A stretch of DNA of 64,000 nt, from NCBI GenBank assembly GCA_038380435.1, contig JAWZYU010000727.1:1-64000 (forward strand), given 5' to 3'. The notes below the pieces were generated by a model. The model ran no database searches and had not been told where the DNA came from. It saw only the letters and a program-made list of their open reading frames with translations. The stretch is from Ryuthela nishihirai. Lineage: Eukaryota > Arthropoda > Arachnida > Araneae > Heptathelidae. Made by a program: the position numbers and the translations under genes. This document shows, piece after piece, positions 59,301-61,613 of this stretch; the first letter of the stretch is position 1, and each line of letters begins with the position of its first letter.

Positions 59301-61403
59301 GATGTTGCTCATTACCATTGCAGCTACCAATACCAAAAGGGCCTATCACCCCTCCCCAAAGGTCAGAGTCAGTACCAACTTTGGCATTGAAGTCACCTAG
59401 AATAAGGGCAATATCTCCTTTCTTGACAGAATTCAAAATATCTTGAAGTTGTCCGTAAAACCTATCCTTCTCATCCTCATCGGCATCCTCAGTGGGGGGC
59501 ATAACAGCAGATAACATTCAAGTCTTTAACGCTTGTCTGAAATTTTGCTGTAAGTAACCTTTCATTAATGCACTCATATCATAAAAGAGCATTCTGTGGA
59601 GGGAAAATCTTCCACTGTGTTTTCTGTTTGTTTGTGGGTTGACAGCCCCAGTAAATATATCTTATAAAATGTAAATAGAATACAATACTAGGAATATAGA
59701 AAGTGTTAGGTATCATGTTTAATAATACCATTTTGTATTCTGTTTAACAATATTATTTTGCATTCTCTCCTTTCCTCCAGGGAATGTATTTTGTGTCATC
59801 AGTTCTGTTAATTAGAATGAACATGCCCTCAGAATATCGGTAAGATTCCTAATTTTCTATATATATATAGGTTTATATTTTTATCTTGTTTTCTTTGAAA
59901 ATGAGGTAATAGTAGTAAAGAATCACAGGATATGCCCGGTAGACATGAAACTCGTGAAATAATAAGCTGAAAAAAATAATTGGTTTTGCCATGAGTGGGA
60001 AAAAAGCAATTTTTTTCAGCTTATTATTTCACGAGATAATAGTTTCGCTTTGTCGTCTGTAAACATCGAACTTTTTTATTTACAAATATAAATTAAAAAT
60101 TCTGTTTGTGTTGGATAGGTACTGATGAAATTTTGCAGTATGCACTATCCGAATCCTAAAGTTATAATTGCGCACCCTAATGGTGGAAAAAGTTGAAAAT
60201 TCCAAAATTTAAAATGAACATTGTGAAGATGTATTTATGCTAGAAATTTTGGTGGTGGAATGGGAAGGCCACGAAATTTCCATGCAACAATAAGTTGGCC
60301 CCGGTTCCATCTTATGACACTACCAGTTAAAAGAATTGCTGTGTTAACACTATCTACGGTTAGGGGCAAGAATATACCATATAGTTACAGCCCATCCATG
60401 ACAATCCTATGGTGAGCAGTCCTATAGAAGGAAAGCTCATCCATTGGTCAAAACCTGTAATCTGTTCCCTGGTTAGCGAAAACAAGGATATATAGATCCA
60501 AGTTGAGTCGGTTGAGTCCAACTGGGCTCCAAACCGGTCAGCAAGTCTTTCAACCTCAAATGGTCTTAGCTCTGTCCAACCGGTGCCCAAACTGGTCAGC
60601 AGAGCCTTTGACTGCACTGGGCCACAACCCCCCCCGCCTTGTCAAGGTGGTTCCCTGTCGACAGGGCCCCATATTTTATCAGGGGGAAAACGTGGGGCGG
60701 AATTCGAAATAGTTAATGACTGTTATTATACGAGCTTTCATTTTACACCTAACTCATAACAGCCCTTGCATATGAAAGATCAGCAGAACGACTTTCACAT
60801 TCCCTCTTTTTAGGAGAGAACAAAGCATGGGGGTCAATTTTTATAGCCTACAAAATTCCCAGCGTTAGAAGCTTTCATTCGATGTATAGCTGGTTAATTT
60901 CAGAATTCGCTTTCTGAAGATATAGTTTAAGAATAGTTTTCACCTTTCCCATTTATTTTTTTTTTGGGGGGGGGGATAAAACACGGGCTGTTGTTGCCAG
61001 AATTGGTGGGGAATCTTTGCATTCGTATTTCGTTTCAATCTTAAAAGTTTCCTATTCTTTATGTACGATATACATACTATAGTTATCTTTTAGGTTTACT
61101 AGTTGATATTGTACTCAATTTTAGACCTGTCTACAATTAAATATATATGTAGATATTAGTGAGTTTTTGGTGATATGTACGTATAACGTTAATGTGTTTT
61201 GAATAATTTACATATAATTAAACAGAGCTATATTTCGACACTGATTATAATATTTCAGATCCATAATTACTGAAGTGTTGGGGGATCTACAATTCAGCTT
61301 CTATCATCGTTGGTTTGATGTCATATTCCTTGTAAGTGCTTTATCAAGCATAGGCTTTCTTTATCTGGCACACAAACAAAGCCCTGAAGCAGATATGTTA
61401 TGA
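2266..61403 (+). CDS. GPHR: Golgi pH regulator (GPHR/GPR89 family), C-terminal two-thirds, nine exons, 5' end outside window
   Basis: Spliced CDS: 2266-2346, 6336-6445, 13676-13776, 32068-32160, 40324-40419, 42974-43063, 46916-46981, 59781-59839, 61259-61403. The nine exons give 279 codons and a TGA, in one frame across every junction, with GT donors and AG acceptors throughout. The family is about 455 residues, so this is roughly residue 177 to the end. Family landmarks read in order: [108 protein letters not shown]. Known of the family: a multi-pass Golgi/ER membrane protein proposed to be an anion channel supporting luminal acidification, with an ABA_GPCR-type C-terminal domain. No frameshift or stop was seen, so the gene looks intact and constrained here. 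Introns are 1.4 to 18.3 kb. Confidence 0.97.
2401..2541. mobile_element. piggyBac-type MITE
   Basis: The left end TTAACCCCTTTCACTACCAT is the inverted match of the right end ATGGTAGAGAAAGGGTTA, and the match continues inward (CTGGCCAAAAATGGC against GGCCATTTTGGGCCA). The TTAA at 2401 and the TTAACCC..TTTC start are typical of piggyBac-group ends. There is no coding capacity. The right target copy has decayed to TTAC. Confidence 0.7.
2542..3229. other. GPHR intron sequence, no recognisable element
   Basis: AT-rich, with several A-runs. No ORF similarity or terminal repeats seen. Confidence 0.5.
3230..4085 (+). mobile_element. Jockey-like LINE, RT fragment (broken)
   Basis: Reverse transcriptase of an APE-type non-LTR element. 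Readable blocks across frames are [47 protein letters not shown] and, near 4034, YADDICI, which is the catalytic box. Stops and frame changes run throughout. A run of 13 G falls at about 3936-3948. Both ends are cut. It is followed directly by the ORF1 of another copy in the same orientation. Confidence 0.85.
4086..5493 (+). mobile_element. Jockey-like LINE, ORF1 (zinc-knuckle gag) and endonuclease start
   Basis: 4112-4630 encodes a gag-like ORF1 with three CCHC-type knuckles ([43 protein letters not shown]), which bind nucleic acid in this clade. A proline/serine-rich linker follows in another frame (4754-5104). ORF2 starts at 5141 with [20 protein letters not shown], the N-terminus of an APE endonuclease (LQWNCxG, CLQETF). 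The element stops near 5493, where a Tc1 transposase fragment begins in the same frame. Confidence 0.85.
5494..5992 (+). mobile_element. Tc1-like transposase C-terminal part with 3' TIR
   Basis: 5494-5836 reads the last two catalytic blocks of a DD34E transposase: [29 protein letters not shown] and [15 protein letters not shown]. The second Asp and the Glu are present and the N-terminal HTH half is missing. The stop is premature against the family, whose C-terminus continues as readable sequence to about 5920 ([15 protein letters not shown]). The 3' end at about 5992 is CAACTAATTTGCACAGTACT, which looks like a Tc1 TIR, followed by TA. The left end was lost where it joins the Jockey-like ORF2. 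Confidence 0.85.
5993..6335. other. GPHR intron sequence before exon B
   Basis: AT-rich, ending in the exon B polypyrimidine/acceptor region. No element recognised. Confidence 0.5.
6336..6445 (+). CDS. GPHR: GPHR exon B
   Basis: Acceptor TTTGTAG, donor GTATCC. The first base finishes the split Arg codon. It then reads [16 protein letters not shown] and [17 protein letters not shown], matching the family's GFWGMIKSVT loop. It ends one base into an Ile codon. Confidence 0.95.
6446..7117. other. GPHR intron sequence after exon B
   Basis: AT-rich. No element recognised until homology to the LTR-element internal region begins near 7118. Confidence 0.5.
7118..7592 (-). mobile_element. LTR element, noncoding internal fragment (old copy)
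   Basis: Closely matches 49735-50200 inside the young LTR element, for example AAACGGGTATTCGAACAC, TTGGCCATTGGGGACAGCTC and CGTCCCACTCCCAAAGG. It corresponds to the noncoding stretch downstream of the gag region on the minus strand. No LTR is attached. A Penelope-like element starts where the homology stops. Confidence 0.75.
7593..9470 (+). mobile_element. Penelope-like retroelement with RT and GIY-YIG remnants
   Basis: The RT catalytic box [10 protein letters not shown] is at about 7690. It is followed by [31 protein letters not shown] and a [18 protein letters not shown] block (7767-8063), a layout typical of Penelope RTs. About 8290-8570 reads [18 protein letters not shown] and TTALSRT, the remains of a GIY-YIG endonuclease (the YIG is altered to YIR). 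Inverted copies of about 38 bp, with the core AATCACGATAATGCTGTGGT, lie at 7601-7640 and 9427-9466. The N-terminal part of RT is absent. Confidence 0.82.
8697..8740 (+). ncRNA. hammerhead-ribozyme-like motif at Penelope 3' region
   Basis: CTGAGGA at 8698-8704 fits the core CUGANGA. A candidate stem II (CCAC pairing with GTGG) follows, then GAAA at 8729-8732, and then TGCGTCGCG. Penelope-like elements are known to carry minimal hammerheads in their terminal regions. Stems I and III were not verified, so activity is unproven. Confidence 0.4.
9471..9834. other. GPHR intron sequence
   Basis: AT-rich. Nothing recognised. Confidence 0.4.
9835..10035 (+). mobile_element. Jockey-like LINE 5' region fragment
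   Basis: Shares GGTACCTTCACAGGGTCCT and the CCTCTGCTTCAG...TGGGGTGGCC path with the 5' region of the long copy at 14060-14620. No coding block is included. Confidence 0.6.
10036..11464. other. GPHR intron sequence, no recognisable element
   Basis: AT-rich intron DNA of about 1.4 kb. I found no transposase, RT or shared repeat in it. Confidence 0.5.
11465..12428 (-). mobile_element. Tc1-like transposase pseudogene
   Basis: On the minus strand the blocks read [20 protein letters not shown] (first Asp), [18 protein letters not shown] (second Asp) and [20 protein letters not shown] (Glu), the DDE triad of a Tc1-like enzyme. They lie in two frames with a break near 12040. The N-terminal HTH region reaches about 12428, where a mariner fragment of opposite orientation begins. 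Confidence 0.85.
12429..12900 (+). mobile_element. mariner transposase 3' fragment, split by a LINE tail
   Basis: 12430-12473 plus 12717-12840 read a mariner C-terminus: [44 protein letters not shown] and FIDKE, resembling the SPDLAPSDxHLFxxLK and GIxKLxxR blocks. The reading is cut by a 231-bp insertion and in-frame stops. Confidence 0.7.
12474..12704 (+). mobile_element. 5'-truncated Jockey-like LINE, 3' UTR only, with 12-bp TSD
   Basis: The insert contains only the T-rich 3' UTR and the family tail (GGCGCATTATGGCC, GCGCCATTAAACCCCAAAC, then CCAA repeats). It is flanked by the perfect duplication GCCCTGATCTGG at 12462-12473 and 12705-12716. This defines the true 3' end of the LINE family. 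Confidence 0.9.
12901..13282. other. GPHR intron sequence
   Basis: No gene or repeat recognised. Confidence 0.4.
13283..13380 (+). repeat. tRNA-derived SINE, family A
   Basis: GCCGGTAGCTTAGCGGTCAG (A box) and AGGGTTCAGTTCTC (B box) with the same body as the copies at 168-275 and 481-582, here on the plus strand. Confidence 0.7.
13405..13482. mobile_element. mini-MITE, Tc1/mariner type
   Basis: About 78 bp made almost wholly of two inverted arms of about 32 bp. The left is TACTGCTCACAGAAATTAGG and onward, and the right ends CCTAATTTTTGTGAGCAGTA. TA flanks are present. The TIR resembles ends I recall from arthropod mariner elements. Confidence 0.75.
13676..13776 (+). CDS. GPHR: GPHR exon C
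   Basis: Acceptor ATACTTAG, donor GTATAC. Two bases complete the split Ile codon, then [20 protein letters not shown] and [25 protein letters not shown] is almost invariant in GPHR proteins. It ends in phase 0. Confidence 0.96.
15449..16060 (+). pseudogene. Jockey-like ORF2 endonuclease domain (broken)
   Basis: Start [20 protein letters not shown], then [20 protein letters not shown], a stop and frame change near 15742, and then [12 protein letters not shown] and LTICSS. These are the conserved blocks of the apurinic-like endonuclease that nicks target DNA for target-primed reverse transcription. It is interrupted at about 16060, close to a G12 run (16089-16103). Confidence 0.85.
17477..18313 (+). 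pseudogene. Jockey-like ORF2 RNase H and C-terminal region (broken)
   Basis: Reads [10 protein letters not shown] (first catalytic Asp of RNase H), [15 protein letters not shown] (Glu), [12 protein letters not shown] (Asp) and [18 protein letters not shown] (last block), followed by FEIKPIV..W and [10 protein letters not shown]. Each block is in a different frame from its neighbour or separated by stops. Confidence 0.85.
18785..20637 (+). mobile_element. Jockey-like LINE, 5'-truncated copy
   Basis: Begins within the RT palm ([12 protein letters not shown] near 19028 is the YxDD box), runs through the thumb and RNase H remains to [16 protein letters not shown] (about 20180), and ends in the T-rich 3' UTR and an (AACC)n tail at about 20603-20630. 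A local 31-bp triplication lies at 19587-19681. Confidence 0.85.
20698..20892. repeat. two consecutive short-loop fold-backs
   Basis: 20698-20722 and 20727-20751 are perfect 25-bp inverted copies with loop ACTC. 20777-20838 and 20843-20892 are 50-bp inverted arms (the left arm carries an extra 12 bases, AGCATACATAAC) with the same ACTC loop. The apex sequence CTGTCAGTTTATATGCC also occurs in SINE family B. Confidence 0.9.
20947..22181 (+). mobile_element. Tc1-like transposon with both TIRs
   Basis: Left end ACACCAATTAGCTAATACAT then TAAAACCACCT; right end AGGTGGTTTTAATGTTTTGG then CTGATTGGTGT, an imperfect inverted match with TA-rich flanks. The coding remains are [18 protein letters not shown] HTH sequence near 21120 and [38 protein letters not shown] (21810-21985), so the second Asp and the Glu blocks survive in frame while the first half has stops. 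Size 1.2 kb fits a former full-length element. Two short palindromes (21420-21441, 21445-21481) sit inside it. Confidence 0.88.
22182..22594. other. GPHR intron sequence
   Basis: AT-rich. No element recognised. Confidence 0.4.
22595..23318 (+). mobile_element. Jockey-like LINE, 3' piece
   Basis: Starts just upstream of the block [14 protein letters not shown], continues through [11 protein letters not shown] and [14 protein letters not shown], and ends in the T-rich 3' UTR with TAAACCCCAAACAACC at about 23296-23318. Confidence 0.8.
23319..24430 (+). mobile_element. Jockey-like LINE, heavily internally deleted copy
   Basis: In a little over 1 kb it jumps from an ORF1-like start (GTGTGGTGAACTCTGAG; compare 4219-4280) to an RT block ([40 protein letters not shown]), then to RNase H and C-terminal blocks ([26 protein letters not shown]), and then to a 3' tail near 24405 (TTTGGCACGATGTATC). 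Confidence 0.75.
24431..24600 (+). mobile_element. Jockey-like LINE ORF1 fragment
   Basis: Reads [20 protein letters not shown], matching [20 protein letters not shown] at 4400-4460. It contains the start of the first zinc knuckle only. Confidence 0.65.
24590..24945 (-). mobile_element. mariner transposase C-terminal fragment
   Basis: The minus strand reads [55 protein letters not shown] and [13 protein letters not shown], the last catalytic block (SPNLAPSN for SPDLAPxD) and C-terminus of a mariner. CAAAAGTTTCCAGCCCAAGG at 24599 is probably its 3' TIR. The upstream half is replaced by the tandem repeat at 24940. Confidence 0.8.
24940..26361. repeat. degenerate tandem repeat of about 20-bp subunits
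   Basis: About 1.4 kb of diverged 19-20 bp units built on ATTTTGCCAACTCnCC. One marker unit (CGCCATAATTTTACAGAAAA) recurs near 25131, 25511, 25647, 25752, 25828, 25946, 26026, 26144 and 26258; the gaps run from 76 to 380 bases and most are near multiples of the subunit length. Long ORFs through it are products of the repeat and are not genes. Confidence 0.9.
26362..28133 (+). mobile_element. Jockey-like LINE, 5'-truncated copy
   Basis: Begins in the RT palm/thumb ([37 protein letters not shown]), continues with [15 protein letters not shown] and [20 protein letters not shown] (RNase H), then [19 protein letters not shown] and LFEIKPIV. The T-rich 3' UTR ends in GCACCATAAAACCCCAAAC and ACCAACCAACC. 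Less degraded than the copy at 18785. Confidence 0.88.
28134..30734 (+). mobile_element. RTE-like LINE, 5'-truncated, broken
   Basis: Endonuclease remains near 28240 ([18 protein letters not shown]), a linker ORF (28786-29100), RT fingers ([36 protein letters not shown]), palm ([29 protein letters not shown] near 29970) and C-terminus ([26 protein letters not shown]). Frame breaks and a local fold-back at 29879-29919 disrupt it. The end near 30710 is GGCTGCTTTAGGATAATAAT, the family's GAT-type tail. Confidence 0.88.
30735..31190 (+). mobile_element. Jockey-like LINE 3' UTR (old)
   Basis: T-rich sequence with ACTCAGATACCTTTTATGAG and a decayed tail CAATAAATCCTCAAGCAGCC, parallel to the 3' UTRs at 18400-18775 and 27760-28133. 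Confidence 0.6.
31191..31480 (+). mobile_element. Jockey-like LINE, short deleted RT piece
   Basis: Translates to a diverged version of the thumb region ([26 protein letters not shown]), then skips to [20 protein letters not shown], which parallels the [19 protein letters not shown] block at 26870-26930. Confidence 0.55.
31481..32067. other. GPHR intron sequence before exon D
   Basis: AT-rich, with no recognised element. Confidence 0.4.
32068..32160 (+). CDS. GPHR: GPHR exon D
   Basis: Acceptor TTTTCTAG, donor GTAAGT. Thirty-one codons in phase 0 at both ends: [20 protein letters not shown] then [11 protein letters not shown]. It carries a transmembrane segment. It lies 18.3 kb from the previous exon, the largest intron seen here. 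Confidence 0.97.
32161..32887. other. GPHR intron sequence after exon D
   Basis: Very AT-rich. An apparent ORF at 32463-32735 looks like chance and has no family features. Confidence 0.4.
32888..34290 (+). mobile_element. Tc1-like transposon relic hosting a hAT MITE
   Basis: Decayed DD34E-type coding sequence: [17 protein letters not shown] near 33040 (HTH start), [18 protein letters not shown] first-Asp region near 33740, [12 protein letters not shown] near 33840, and LPWPAQ near 34060, where the NSPDxxPIENxW block should follow. Many stops. It is interrupted at 33185-33386. Confidence 0.7.
33185..33386. mobile_element. hAT-type MITE with 8-bp TSD
   Basis: 202 bp, GC-richer than its surroundings. 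Ends are AAGGGGTGGGCAAATAGC and CAATTGCCCACCCCTG, inverted. Flanked by perfect GTCTAAAG at 33177-33184 and 33387-33394, the 8-bp duplication made by hAT transposases. The internal CCCGCGGGCCACATTCAGCC matches a motif common in hAT nonautonomous families. No ORF. Confidence 0.92.
34303..34730 (-). mobile_element. RTE-like LINE 3' end, split by a 161-bp insert
   Basis: Matches the minus-strand copy at 56975-57200. 34303-34397 covers the terminal region (ATCCTCAAGCAATGATGGGC) and 34568-34730 continues it ([29 protein letters not shown] on the minus strand). Confidence 0.8.
34398..34558. mobile_element. unclassified 161-bp insertion with 9-bp TSD
   Basis: Flanked by GCATTTGGC at 34389-34397 and 34559-34567. 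The uninterrupted LINE at 57050 shows only one copy of this site. The insert has a G12 run and no clear A/B box or TIR. The TSD length would fit a retroposed sequence or a Mutator-like insertion; I cannot assign it. Confidence 0.7.
34731..35780. other. GPHR intron sequence
   Basis: AT-rich stretch of about 1 kb. No element or gene recognised. Confidence 0.45.
35827..36125 (+). mobile_element. RTE-like LINE fragment, ORF2 C-terminus
   Basis: Reads [40 protein letters not shown] and [12 protein letters not shown] in frame. It ends at RVMNSMH without the family tail. It is truncated on both sides. Confidence 0.85.
36126..36539. other. GPHR intron sequence
   Basis: Nothing recognised. Confidence 0.4.
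36540..39985 (+). mobile_element. RTE-like LINE, fullest copy
   Basis: 5' region with CCGACCCCGTCTTCTCGTGG and a T14 run (36735-36749). The ORF starts near 37070; endonuclease blocks are [43 protein letters not shown] and [22 protein letters not shown] blocks are [63 protein letters not shown] and [13 protein letters not shown]. The C-terminus runs in one long frame (38912-39796) through [13 protein letters not shown]. The 3' tail is GGCTGCTTGAGGATGATGAT at 39958-39985. Deletions near 37400 and 37900 and stop codons make it inactive. The clade call rests on architecture (single APE-RT ORF, short-repeat tail). Confidence 0.88.
38912..39796 (+). pseudogene. RTE-like RT palm-to-C-terminus open frame
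   Basis: The 294-residue open stretch carries [20 protein letters not shown] and the catalytic box DYVDDLTLL (YADD changed to YVDD, still with both Asp), then [31 protein letters not shown] and [10 protein letters not shown]. It is the best preserved RT segment in the window, but it lacks the fingers, which lie in another frame upstream (38297-38833). Confidence 0.85.
40324..40419 (+). CDS. GPHR: GPHR exon E
   Basis: Acceptor CTTTTCAG, donor GTAAAT. Thirty-two codons in phase 0: [19 protein letters not shown] followed by [13 protein letters not shown]. This matches the conserved luminal loop of the C-terminal domain. Confidence 0.97.
40482..42081 (+). mobile_element. Tigger/pogo-like transposon relic
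   Basis: The left end near 40484 (CAGTAAAATACCAATTTAAT) and the right end near 42060 (CAGATAACCGTGAGTTTACT) form imperfect TIRs of the CAGTAAA type. Between them, about 41600-41760 reads [20 protein letters not shown] and [12 protein letters not shown], the psq-type HTH of CENP-B/jerky-like transposases. The DDE catalytic part is missing, and a LINE 5' fragment is inserted at 41085-41240. Confidence 0.6.
41085..41240 (-). mobile_element. Jockey-like LINE 5' region fragment
   Basis: The reverse complement matches 14190-14350: GGGCTTGGAGAGGAACGTCC, GACGTTAAGCCATGTGCAGG and CATACCTGTACATGTTAAAG. Confidence 0.65.
42082..42697. other. GPHR intron sequence
   Basis: T-run, then a short GC-richer patch (42180-42260). 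No element recognised. Confidence 0.4.
42698..42852. repeat. long imperfect hairpin (MITE-like or miRNA-precursor-like)
   Basis: A left arm of about 75 bases beginning AAAATAACTTAAAGTTCTCT pairs with a right arm ending GAGAACTATAAGTTATTTTA around the small palindrome GCATTAATATGC. Mismatches are scattered, as in an old inverted repeat. It lies 120 bases upstream of exon F. Confidence 0.75.
42974..43063 (+). CDS. GPHR: GPHR exon F
   Basis: Acceptor TTTTCTAG, donor GTAAAC. Thirty codons in phase 0: [20 protein letters not shown] then [10 protein letters not shown]. It encodes a transmembrane helix and the conserved SIRGLL turn. Confidence 0.97.
43505..44420 (+). mobile_element. mariner-like transposase pseudogene
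   Basis: 43877-44000 reads [20 protein letters not shown] and [16 protein letters not shown], the second HTH and the linker before the catalytic core. About 44230-44310 reads [16 protein letters not shown], the block upstream of the second Asp, and HNNVHCHV near 44375 corresponds to HDNARPHV. Stops are frequent. A 15-bp fold-back lies at 44404-44442. Confidence 0.8.
44421..45554. other. GPHR intron sequence
   Basis: AT-rich. The reading frame at 44781-45011 has low-complexity composition and is probably chance. No element recognised. Confidence 0.4.
45555..46280 (-). mobile_element. Tc1-like transposase pseudogene
   Basis: The minus strand reads [20 protein letters not shown] (first catalytic block, Asp changed to Asn) and [12 protein letters not shown], the region between the first two Asp blocks. 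The N-terminal HTH part is too decayed to translate. It hosts the 38-bp LINE tail at 46051. Confidence 0.75.
46051..46088 (+). mobile_element. 38-bp LINE tail insertion with 10-bp TSD
   Basis: Consists only of the last bases of the Jockey-like family (TTTGCGCTATAAAACCCCAA and ACAACC) between CTGGTCTACA at 46041-46050 and again at 46089-46098. Confidence 0.85.
46289..46337. repeat. fold-back, 23-bp arms, 3-base loop
   Basis: 46289-46311 and 46315-46337 are inverted copies with one mismatch around loop GTG. Confidence 0.9.
46916..46981 (+). CDS. GPHR: GPHR exon G
   Basis: Acceptor TTGTTTCAG, donor GTATGT. Twenty-two codons in phase 0, starting [16 protein letters not shown] and ending [16 protein letters not shown] is a family signature. 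Confidence 0.97.
47213..47735 (-). mobile_element. old LTR of the same family as the young element
   Basis: Starts TGTAATATTCCAAAG, compared with TGTAACGCTCCAAAC in the young LTR, and continues with the GATAGC..GGGTGCTAGGCAAT and TTTATTTCCAAAG landmarks, ending AAACTGGTTAAGGTAAAGTA and CATCATAA. It is shorter than the young LTR through deletions and widely diverged. Confidence 0.75.
47736..48695 (-). mobile_element. old LTR element, internal noncoding region (interrupted)
   Basis: Colinear with 49383-50345 of the young element: CCCCCTCCCAAAGG, GACCTAACAGATTTTGATGA, GTGGCAGTTAACTACATACT and TGTGGTTTGGGGACAGCTC. The young element interrupts it at 48696, and the homology resumes at 53822-53990. 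Confidence 0.78.
48696..49382 (-). repeat. 3' LTR of the young element
   Basis: Compared by eye with 53135-53821, I see two substitutions (about 48960 C/A and about 49142 G/A) and equal length. TATGAGTAAAC lies just left of it at 48685-48695 and recurs at 53824-53834, two bases beyond the other LTR. Confidence 0.93.
50943..51614 (-). CDS. second ORF of the LTR element, function unknown
   Basis: About 223 codons, open, in the -1 frame relative to gag and overlapping its TGA by four bases (CTTTGAAG). There is no ATG at the overlap; the first codon there is TTG, so it would need a frameshift from gag or an internal ATG (MALPFVTD). The product is acidic in the middle ([16 protein letters not shown]) and basic at the end ([20 protein letters not shown]), with no zinc, protease DSG or RT motif. 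It could be a leftover linker region of a deleted pol, but I do not recognise it. Confidence 0.55.
   Translation of the reverse strand: MKREAKVPQEKPSHELYLATMALPFVTDCHEVTKITDRNDTEVDLQFAKEQVFDDNNDECQLTVQPRSSGLFDLPCGPEQIISEAPIKCPVSANNECLNNEVCEVEESYEEAVFEKVFKVEVLKESNNNEYNFESALSEEKTNQEVVPTASIPDKSGGLQLLKRHLEADTIKPKKYEKRFFKNPHGATKSRRNDQSLQSDNRQRSSEHREDDVTREIYSDDLT
51611..52726 (-). pseudogene. LTR-element gag with one in-frame stop
   Basis: Frame 52726-51611 is open except for one TAA at 52207-52205. The first part (173 codons) has an N-terminal helical segment and the gag-like block [20 protein letters not shown], then [12 protein letters not shown], which resembles the Gypsy/retrotransposon gag core. 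The second part (from about 52201) continues with [20 protein letters not shown] and [25 protein letters not shown] knuckle ([14 protein letters not shown]) near the C-terminus binds RNA. Expected role: the capsid of the element. With the stop counted, length is about 371 codons. Confidence 0.85.
53135..53821 (-). repeat. 5' LTR of the young element
   Basis: Near-identical partner of 48696-49382. On the minus strand this LTR should carry the promoter and is followed by the primer binding site at about 53115. Confidence 0.93.
53822..53990 (-). mobile_element. old LTR element, resumed after the nested insertion
   Basis: Matches 50340-50430 of the young element loosely (GAGTAAACAATCATATATAA against GAGTGTAAATAATTTATAAT, then TTTTACAT and a T/A-rich run). 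This places it as the continuation of 47736-48695. Confidence 0.6.
54195..54232 (-). ncRNA. hammerhead-ribozyme-like motif, minus strand
   Basis: Minus strand: CTGATGA (54229-54223), an 8-bp perfect stem TGGATATA/TATATCCA with an AAAA loop, then AAATCACGATAAT. The CUGAUGA box is canonical. The following GAAA has lost its G or it is absorbed into the stem. The trailing ATCACGATAAT also occurs at both ends of the Penelope copy at 7593-9470. Confidence 0.45.
55022..55416. mobile_element. 395-bp insertion with ~70-bp inverted arms and 11-bp TSD
   Basis: Flanked by GAACAGGATAT at 55011-55021 and 55417-55427. The uninterrupted + copy at about 56420-56440 has a single (reverse) version of this site. 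The arms AATAATTTACTACACGATTA..TGCGACCAGTT (55049-55115) and the inverse ending GTGTAGTAAATTATTTTT (to 55415) match over about 70 bp. No coding capacity. Confidence 0.75.
55870..56561 (+). mobile_element. Penelope-like retroelement, plus copy
   Basis: Reads [19 protein letters not shown] sequence, [14 protein letters not shown] and [11 protein letters not shown] (56035-56070), then [20 protein letters not shown] and [20 protein letters not shown] (56170-56290). After a frame break it continues TTIIILQRNKL.. and [20 protein letters not shown] to 56561. Head-to-head with the minus copy. Confidence 0.75.
56777..56963 (-). repeat. tRNA-derived SINE, family B (5' part lost)
   Basis: Same unit as 745-935. 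The minus-strand head is broken inside the A box, where the RTE-like LINE (tail ATGATGATG) abuts at about 56964. The SINE 3' tail is an ATT repeat (56764-56773). Confidence 0.8.
56964..59578 (-). mobile_element. RTE-like LINE, minus copy
   Basis: Minus strand in order: endonuclease ([37 protein letters not shown]; 59517-59020); linker (58851-58639); RT fingers ([20 protein letters not shown]; 58634-58023); palm and C-terminus (57867-57283), where the catalytic box is DYAADLALL, an Ala in place of the first Asp of YADD; then [18 protein letters not shown]. The 3' tail ATCATCATCCTCAAGCAGCC is at 56965. Frame breaks separate the pieces. The 5' end joins an inverted piece at 59588. Confidence 0.88.
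59588..59652 (+). mobile_element. inverted 5' piece of the RTE-like LINE
   Basis: CATTCTGTGGAGGGAAAATC and GTTTGTGGGTTGACAGCCCC match 36867-36932 in the 5' region of the + copy, but here lie in opposite orientation to the adjoining LINE body. Confidence 0.8.
59781..59839 (+). CDS. GPHR: GPHR exon H
   Basis: Acceptor CTTTCCTCCAG, donor GTAAGA. It reads [19 protein letters not shown] and ends two bases into an Arg codon (CG|A). The final small exon-intron pair follows. Confidence 0.96.
59951..60035. repeat. 27-bp perfect inverted repeat
   Basis: Arms 59951-59977 (CTCGTGAAATAATAAGCTGA..) and 60009-60035 are exact reverse complements around a 31-base spacer. It may be a small MITE or a fold-back. 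Confidence 0.85.
60036..61258. other. last GPHR intron, mostly unassigned
   Basis: Contains a C/G-richer patch at about 60480-60700 with repeated CCGGT/GGTCAGCA phrases, a G10 run near 60974, and no recognised coding sequence. Confidence 0.4.
61259..61403 (+). CDS. GPHR: GPHR terminal exon with stop
   Basis: Acceptor ATTTCAG. The first base completes the Arg codon, then [40 protein letters not shown] and SPEADML, then TGA at 61401-61403. The C-terminal tail is short, as in the family. Confidence 0.97.
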
Positions 61404-61430
61404 AGATTTCTTAATAAAATTACAATAAAC
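61404..61430 (+). terminator. GPHR: GPHR poly(A) signals
   Basis: Two AATAAA hexamers at 61413-61418 and 61424-61429 start 10 and 21 bases after the stop, followed by a GT-containing stretch (GAATATTGTGTAATTATTG). That would give a very short 3' UTR, unless a later signal is used. Confidence 0.6.
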
Positions 61431-61613
61431 GAATATTGTGTAATTATTGCTAATACACTCAGAAATAGGTGCAAATAATAAATATGAATTTCCTCCATGA
61501 TTTTGTATTTTGTTGATATGCTAAAAAAAGATCAAAGATCCAACAGTAATGGATACAAGCAAATAAGAAAAAAATGAAATTTATATATAAATCATTGCAA
61601 TTGCATTGATTAA

